From NCBI GenBank assembly GCA_050949905.1, contig JBMNGP010000005.1, positions 310,001-374,000 on the forward strand: a stretch of 64,000 nt of DNA. The letters are read 5' to 3'. The stretch's first letter is position 1. Each line of letters starts with the position of its first letter. Both the position numbers and the translations under genes were made by a program. The stretch is from DUML01 sp050949905 (lineage in GTDB: Bacteria; Bacillota; Desulfitobacteriia; Desulfitobacteriales; Syntrophobotulaceae). Of the stretch, positions 59,819 to 64,000 are shown piece by piece. The notes under the pieces were generated by a model. It had not been told where the DNA came from, made no database searches, and saw only the letters and a program-made list of their open reading frames with translations.

Positions 59819-60571
59819 ATGGAGTTTGTTTCCTTAATAATTTATGGTGTGCTCGGTCTTGTCATTGGCAGTTTCCTCAATGTTGTCATTTGTAGGGTCC
59901 CTAAGGGGGAGTCAATCGTTGCTCCGGGTTCTCATTGCCCGGAATGTGGCCATTTCCTTCGTTCTTGGGAGCTAATCCCAATAATTAGCTTTATATTATT
60001 AAGAGGAAAATGCAGTAGGTGCGGCTTAAAAATTTCTTTGAGATACCCGGCTATCGAAACACTGACAGGAGTACTATTTGTCTTAACTTATCTTACCCGT
60101 TCCGATAGAAGCACCGCAGGAATTATTTTAGATCTTGCCTTTGTGGCCTTGCTCATAGTATTAACTTTTATCGATATTGATTCTTTTAGATTACCGGACA
60201 TTTTTGTTATCATGGTGGCTTTAACCGGCCTAATTAATACCTTGGTCACGAGTGACCCCGTCTTCTGGCGGAGTTTACTGGCAGCCGGGCTAGCCGGCGG
60301 GGTATTCGCCCTGATTGCTTATTTTTATGCCGAAGGAATGGGCTGGGGAGATGTAAAATTCGTCGCCGCTTTAGGCTTGTATCTTGGTTTCCCCAAAATT
60401 TTGATTGCTGTCTTTATTGCCAGCCTCTTAGGAGTTGTGATCGGCGGCGGGCAGATAATTCTTTATAAAAAAGACCTGAAAGATCCAATTCCTTTTGGGC
60501 CTTTTTTAGCCGGCGGTGCCGTGATAATGCTTATATTCGGTCAACAGATTGTGGAGTATCTTCATTTTTAA
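59819..60571 (+). CDS. pilD: Prepilin peptidase / N-methyltransferase
   Basis: 250 aa with about seven membrane helices. A cytoplasmic zinc-binding tetracysteine is formed by CPECGH and CSRCGL. The two catalytic aspartates are in FIDIDSFRLPD and GWGDVKF. It cleaves the leader of the prepilins after Gly and methylates the new N-terminus. It is the only prepilin peptidase in the window, so it likely processes the prepilins of both clusters. Confidence 0.95.
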   Translation: MEFVSLIIYGVLGLVIGSFLNVVICRVPKGESIVAPGSHCPECGHFLRSWELIPIISFILLRGKCSRCGLKISLRYPAIETLTGVLFVLTYLTRSDRSTAGIILDLAFVALLIVLTFIDIDSFRLPDIFVIMVALTGLINTLVTSDPVFWRSLLAAGLAGGVFALIAYFYAEGMGWGDVKFVAALGLYLGFPKILIAVFIASLLGVVIGGGQIILYKKDLKDPIPFGPFLAGGAVIMLIFGQQIVEYLHF

Positions 60572-60588
60572 GCTTAAGGATTGGAATA

Positions 60589-61935
60589 ATGTTTAGAAGT
60601 GAAAAACTATTAATTGTGGAAATTGCAGATCGGGAAGTCCGTTTCCTGAATTGGCACAAAGATTGGGGGCGTAAGCCTCCTAACATTGGGCTGCAAATTT
60701 ATCCTCTTGGGGTTGAAGGCCAGGCCGCCAATGATTCCAAACTGGCAGCTCTGCTGGATGTTCTCAGGACTTATCGCTCCCAGAAGAAGGCTCATGGAAA
60801 ATTACCGGTTTATTTACTGTTGCCTTTGGAAAATGGTTTCAGCCGGGAATTTAGTTTGCCTTGGATTAAAAAACGGGAAAGGGGATCTGCTCTGCGTTAT
60901 TATCTTGAGCATGAATTTCCTTTCTTAGCTGATGGCTGGATTTATACTCACCAGTTTAAAGAAGAAAAAGAGCAAGAGTATCTGATTGCCAGGGTCACCG
61001 CTTTGAGGAAGGATGTTCTGGCCTTCTATGCCAATTGTCTGCAAGAGGCCGGTTATGTCCTAAAGGGGGTTGAATATACTGTAGCAGCTCTGGGCAGTTT
61101 TTTTGGCTTGCATAGTAAGGCCAGAATTCTCTGGCTGCAAGAGCTTACGAATAGCAGTATCCAGTTAATTCTTTTTAAGGACGGATACCCGGATGTTATT
61201 AGAGAATTAAGTATTGATCAAGCTGAATTAAATAAATATCACCTCTATGTAGGCTTAAATGACTTGGAGCTTCCTGTGGAGTATTTAAGCACCGACGGCA
61301 GCTTGCCGGCAGAGAAAGCAGCCTCTATACTGCTGGCGGCAGGTTTTGTTCAGGAACGCTTAGCTCCTTCTGACTTGGCTGTACTTCCTTCTCAAGAACT
61401 CCAGACCCTAGGGTATAAGGCTTTTGCTCTTTGGGGTGAGAAACTGAGAATTGCTGCAGGACTCAATATCGATTTTTATAATTATTTTCGCCGTCGTTTA
61501 AAAGTCAAGACCATCGCTGCTCTGCTGGGTCTTTGGGGGATTGTCTGTGCGCTTTTGGGGAGTTTCCTTTGGTATCCTGCTCTGAAGCAGCATCTATTTC
61601 TGCGAACCGAACTGGCAACTCTTCAAGCAAGACAGGAGAAACTACTAATAGATGAGGATCAAATAGCCTGGAAAGAGTGGAAGGGATACAGGGAGATCTC
61701 CAGCTCGGACTTAAGTAAAATGCAGCAGATTTTAGAGAAAATAACTCCTAACTTAAAGTTAGCTCGCTTGAACTATAAACAAAGTACCCTCTATCTCTGG
61801 GGAGAGTGTAGAGAAAATGCCTCAATTTCCCAAGTTTTAGCGGCTTTTACAGCTGAAGGTTGGCGGGAACCGGTTTTAATTGATTATAAATATCAAGAGG
61901 AAAAGATCGTTTTTGTTCTCAGTGTACAAAGATAA
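60589..61935 (+). CDS. PilM-PilN fusion protein
   Basis: 448 aa. Residues 1-290 are a PilM-like actin-fold half (LLIVEIADREVRFLNWHKD, YLLLPLENGFSREFSLPWI, LKGVEYTVAALGSF). A membrane helix at about 308-330 (AALLGLWGIVCALLGSFLW) and a following coiled coil plus ferredoxin-like domain (about 370-448) are PilN-like. It joins two normally separate proteins in one chain, with the actin half inside and the PilN half outside. The classical ATPase phosphate loops are poorly conserved. It starts 18 bp after pilD. Confidence 0.8.
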   Translation: MFRSEKLLIVEIADREVRFLNWHKDWGRKPPNIGLQIYPLGVEGQAANDSKLAALLDVLRTYRSQKKAHGKLPVYLLLPLENGFSREFSLPWIKKRERGSALRYYLEHEFPFLADGWIYTHQFKEEKEQEYLIARVTALRKDVLAFYANCLQEAGYVLKGVEYTVAALGSFFGLHSKARILWLQELTNSSIQLILFKDGYPDVIRELSIDQAELNKYHLYVGLNDLELPVEYLSTDGSLPAEKAASILLAAGFVQERLAPSDLAVLPSQELQTLGYKAFALWGEKLRIAAGLNIDFYNYFRRRLKVKTIAALLGLWGIVCALLGSFLWYPALKQHLFLRTELATLQARQEKLLIDEDQIAWKEWKGYREISSSDLSKMQQILEKITPNLKLARLNYKQSTLYLWGECRENASISQVLAAFTAEGWREPVLIDYKYQEEKIVFVLSVQR

Positions 61936-61949
61936 GAGGGGAGAACTGC

Positions 61950-62459
61950 TTGAAAGGATTTAGAAACAGCGAACAAATTGGGAGAGCTCTCGATAAGTAT
62001 ACCGAAAAAGAAATAGTCTTTAGGGGGTTGCTCACTATTCTTATTCTAGGAATAGTAATTCACTTAGCTCTCATGATCCCCCTAAACCACAAAATTCAGG
62101 ACGAACTAACTAGCGAGGCTTCTCTCCAAAAAACGGTGGGGCTCCTGGAAGAAGAAGCAAACACAAGCAGGGAACTGATCCCGCAAGGTTATCAGCTGCC
62201 GGCGGCGTTAACGGCTTTGCAGGACTGTTTCTTGGCGAACTCTTTAATTATTGAAGAAATAACCATCAGTCATAGTTCTGCTGATTTAAGCAGGAATTTA
62301 AGCCAGGCCGTTATTAAAGCTGCTGTTAAAGGGGAGAGGGAGCAGGTCTTTAAGGCTATTAACCAGATAACAGGCCTTAAAACCTATCCTTTCATAATTG
62401 AAGAATTGGATTGGCGGCCGACGGAAGCGATACTCTACCTAAAAATTCTCCTGCGATGA
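61950..62459 (+). CDS. PilO-like pilus assembly protein
   Basis: 169 aa. One membrane helix (LLTILILGIVIHLALMIPL, about residues 27-45), coiled coil (about 50-75) and a globular domain with a final strand (TEAILYLKILLR). It starts 15 bp after the PilM-PilN fusion and is the expected partner of its PilN half. The ATG is TTG-like at 61950 with AGGGGAG upstream. Confidence 0.72.
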   Translation: MKGFRNSEQIGRALDKYTEKEIVFRGLLTILILGIVIHLALMIPLNHKIQDELTSEASLQKTVGLLEEEANTSRELIPQGYQLPAALTALQDCFLANSLIIEEITISHSSADLSRNLSQAVIKAAVKGEREQVFKAINQITGLKTYPFIIEELDWRPTEAILYLKILLR

Positions 62460-62484
62460 ACCGGACATCCTTAAATACCATAAT

Positions 62485-63012
62485 ATGGGATTAAGGATGG
62501 TGTTGGAAGTGCAAGAGTATATTATTCGGCCTGGCGATAATTTCTACCGGCTAGCCCAGCAAAACGGATGCTCCTGGTTAGATTTTCTGGAGGTAAACCC
62601 CGGAGTTGACCCTTGCTTTCTTCAAGTTGGCCAAAAAATTCGGCTGCCACAAGGCGGAGTGCCGATAGCGACAAGGGGCTGTGCGGAGTTGTTGAGCCAG
62701 GGATCCGGCCATAATAGATGTGATGAGATCCTAATTGAGGTTGAAGGTGCTCAATTCCGAGTGACAAGAAGCGGCGAACCTACAGTTCCGCATGAAGTTC
62801 ACTTAATTATCCCCAGGATTGAAATTCGGAAGGCTGAGCATCCTGTAAATGGTATAATTGAAACATCGATTATGATCAGTAATATTAATATTGTTAATTC
62901 ACCTCGATTGGAAGGAGAGGATTCCCAACAAGCACCTAATAACCAAACTCAAGCAAATGGTATCGCGACAAACCTAGCTGCAGGTATCTATCCTCAGAGT
63001 GCCAACAATTAA
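62485..63012 (+). CDS. LysM-domain protein
   Basis: 175 aa at the longest start. The N-terminal LysM (YIIRPGDNFYRLAQQNGCSW... with a final GQKIRLP) lies at residues 11-55. The central region is beta-rich, and the tail is Asn/Gln-rich and disordered. No signal peptide is seen. LysM binds peptidoglycan, so it may anchor or localise the pilus. The start is uncertain among ATG 62485, ATG 62497, GTG 62500 and TTG 62503 (AAGGA at 62493 favours one of the later). It lies at the end of the pilus genes. Confidence 0.72.
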   Translation: MGLRMVLEVQEYIIRPGDNFYRLAQQNGCSWLDFLEVNPGVDPCFLQVGQKIRLPQGGVPIATRGCAELLSQGSGHNRCDEILIEVEGAQFRVTRSGEPTVPHEVHLIIPRIEIRKAEHPVNGIIETSIMISNINIVNSPRLEGEDSQQAPNNQTQANGIATNLAAGIYPQSANN

Positions 63013-63037
63013 CATTCCGAAAATTAGATTAAAAGTC

Positions 63038-63066
63038 TTGGCAAATTATCATGGGTTGTACATTAT
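63038..63066 (+). promoter_or_regulatory. Putative promoter of aroQ
   Basis: TTGGCA (63038-63043), 17-bp spacer, CATTAT (63061-63066), about 40 bp before the ATG. Confidence 0.45.
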
Positions 63067-63103
63067 ATTTTAAAAATATCATTATACTAAAGAGGAGAAG
63101 CAC

Positions 63104-63574
63104 ATGAACATCTATGTATTCCATGGGGTTAACCTAAATCTTCTGGGAAGAAGAGAACCTGAAATTTATGGCCGGACAAGCTTAGCAGATCTGAACACCA
63201 AGTTAGAGACAATGGGCAGGGAAAACGGTATTACCGTAGAATGCCGCCAAACCAACCATGAAGGAGAGATGGTGGATTGGATTGGAGAGCTTGAACCCAG
63301 TGATTTTCTTATTATTAATCCTGGTGCTTGGACTCATTCCAGCTATGCTATTTATGATGCCATTAAAGGAGTAAATGTTCCTGCCTTGGAAGTTCATCTA
63401 TCTAATATTTATGCCCGGGAAGGCTTTCGTGCCCATTCTCTTATTGCTGGTGCCTGTTTAGGTCAAATCAGCGGTTTGGGAACAGACAGCTATCTTTTGG
63501 CTCTGGCTTATGCCTTGGAATTTCAGAAATACCGTCAGCAGGACAATTCACAGCGAGGGGTTGAAGACAATTAA
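63104..63574 (+). CDS. aroQ: 3-Dehydroquinate dehydratase, type II
   Basis: 156 aa. Converts dehydroquinate to dehydroshikimate. Markers are HGVNLNLLGRREPEIYG (HGV in place of the usual NGP; catalytic Arg and Tyr follow), RQTNHEGEMVDWI, NPGAWTHSSYAI and EVHLSNIYAREGFRAHS. It ends the shikimate set that begins at aroE: with aroB, aroE and aroK it supplies consecutive steps to shikimate 3-phosphate. The stop overlaps the next gene. Confidence 0.94.
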   Translation: MNIYVFHGVNLNLLGRREPEIYGRTSLADLNTKLETMGRENGITVECRQTNHEGEMVDWIGELEPSDFLIINPGAWTHSSYAIYDAIKGVNVPALEVHLSNIYAREGFRAHSLIAGACLGQISGLGTDSYLLALAYALEFQKYRQQDNSQRGVEDN

Positions 63575-64000
63575 AATAGCTAAAGTCCGAGAAAAGCTTA
63601 GGGAAAAAGGATTTGAGGCTCTCCTTATTAAGTCTTTACCGAATATTTATTACTTAAGCGGCTTTACCAGTGAAGATGCCTGGCTTCTGCTCACGCTTGA
63701 AAATTCTTACTTGCTTACCGATTTCCGGTATTTAGAACAAGCAGCAAGTGAAGCCAATGGTTTTGAGATTGTCCGCATAGACAATAATTGGGAAGTAGTT
63801 TTGGCAAAGTTGGCCGCAAACTTCAAGGTTATTGGGATTGAAGAAGATATTCTTACTTGGGCTGAGTACCGCAAAATTAAACAGACACTTAGCAGTCCGA
63901 CTTTGGCGGATGCCTCCGCTTTACTTAAAGAACTGAGGCAAATTAAAGAGCCTTCGGAGATCGAAAAAATTAGCCAAGCCGTCCGGATTACCGATGAAGC
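63561..64000 (+). CDS. Aminopeptidase P family (M24) protein, N-terminal part
   Basis: About 146 residues before the window edge. The creatinase-like N-domain is visible: KVREKLREKGFEALLIKS, NIYYLSGFTSEDAWLLL, YLLTDFRYLEQA, IGIEEDILTWAEY, then KELRQIKEPSEIEKISQAV, the link to the pita-bread metal domain, which is cut off. It overlaps aroQ by 14 bp. The start is uncertain (TTG 63561, or ATT 63570). In related genomes this gene is often followed by efp, which is outside the window. Confidence 0.85.
   Translation, partial: MKTIKIAKVREKLREKGFEALLIKSLPNIYYLSGFTSEDAWLLLTLENSYLLTDFRYLEQAASEANGFEIVRIDNNWEVVLAKLAANFKVIGIEEDILTWAEYRKIKQTLSSPTLADASALLKELRQIKEPSEIEKISQAVRITDE

Overview
The window comes from the chromosome of an endospore-forming, low-to-moderate GC Firmicute, most likely an anaerobic clostridium of the Desulfitobacteriaceae/Peptococcaceae type (Dehalobacter/Desulfitobacterium-like). 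This is inferred from an intact sigK with its pro-sequence, many GTG and TTG starts behind strong GGAGG sites, the alaS-ireB-ruvX-DUF1292-mltG-trhP order, a tRNA-Trp T-box, and shikimate genes interleaved with type IV pilus genes. No exact species can be named from the sequence alone. No tRNA, rRNA, CRISPR array or prophage was seen.

Region 1 (1-12.9 kb) is housekeeping: an FAD-dependent dehydrogenase cut by the left edge, a PRC-barrel protein, nth, mgsA, a uridine-kinase-like protein, an IS30-family element with reiterated end repeats, thrC, a CYTH protein, pepF, an Mrp-type ATPase and ahcY. Region 2 (12.9-13.9 kb) has no protein gene. It holds a roughly 570-nt structured RNA whose ends pair and which is followed by a terminator; an OLE-type RNA is the best guess. 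Region 3 (13.9-31 kb) carries bactofilin plus an M23 endopeptidase, uvrC, small proteins, azoR, rarA, an iscR-iscS-iscU cluster with an IscR-like box over its promoter, two small downstream genes, an AI-2E family permease, alaS, ireB, a ferredoxin-domain aldo/keto reductase and ruvX. Region 4 (31-36.7 kb) has DUF1292, mltG, a stand-alone trpB on the opposite strand behind a Trp-specific T-box, a 15-16 bp repeat array, trhP and a DUF4911 protein.

Region 5 (36.7-49 kb) is a first type IV pilus (T4P) cluster: a frameshifted major pilin, an IS1182-family insertion, a pilB with four single-base insertions, pilC, a large prepilin carrying six tandem CBM5/12-like (chitin-binding type) modules, three minor prepilin/PilX-like genes, a lipoprotein, a PilM with a very long acidic insertion, pilN and pilO. 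Then come sigK and a YqeG-type phosphatase. Region 6 (50.6-64 kb) is a second, intact T4P cluster woven into the shikimate genes: aroE, prepilin, aroK, aroB, terminator, four pseudopilin-type genes, pilB, pilT, pilC, prepilin, pilD, a PilM-PilN fusion, pilO-like, LysM protein, aroQ and the start of an aminopeptidase P family gene.

The two pilus clusters look complementary. Cluster 1 lacks an intact assembly ATPase, a retraction ATPase and a prepilin peptidase, all of which cluster 2 has, so cluster 1 may depend on cluster 2 or be decaying. The CBM-bearing prepilin suggests the pilus was used for attachment to chitin or a related insoluble polysaccharide. The strongest items for follow-up are that prepilin, the large RNA, the broken pilB, and the oddly built PilM proteins.
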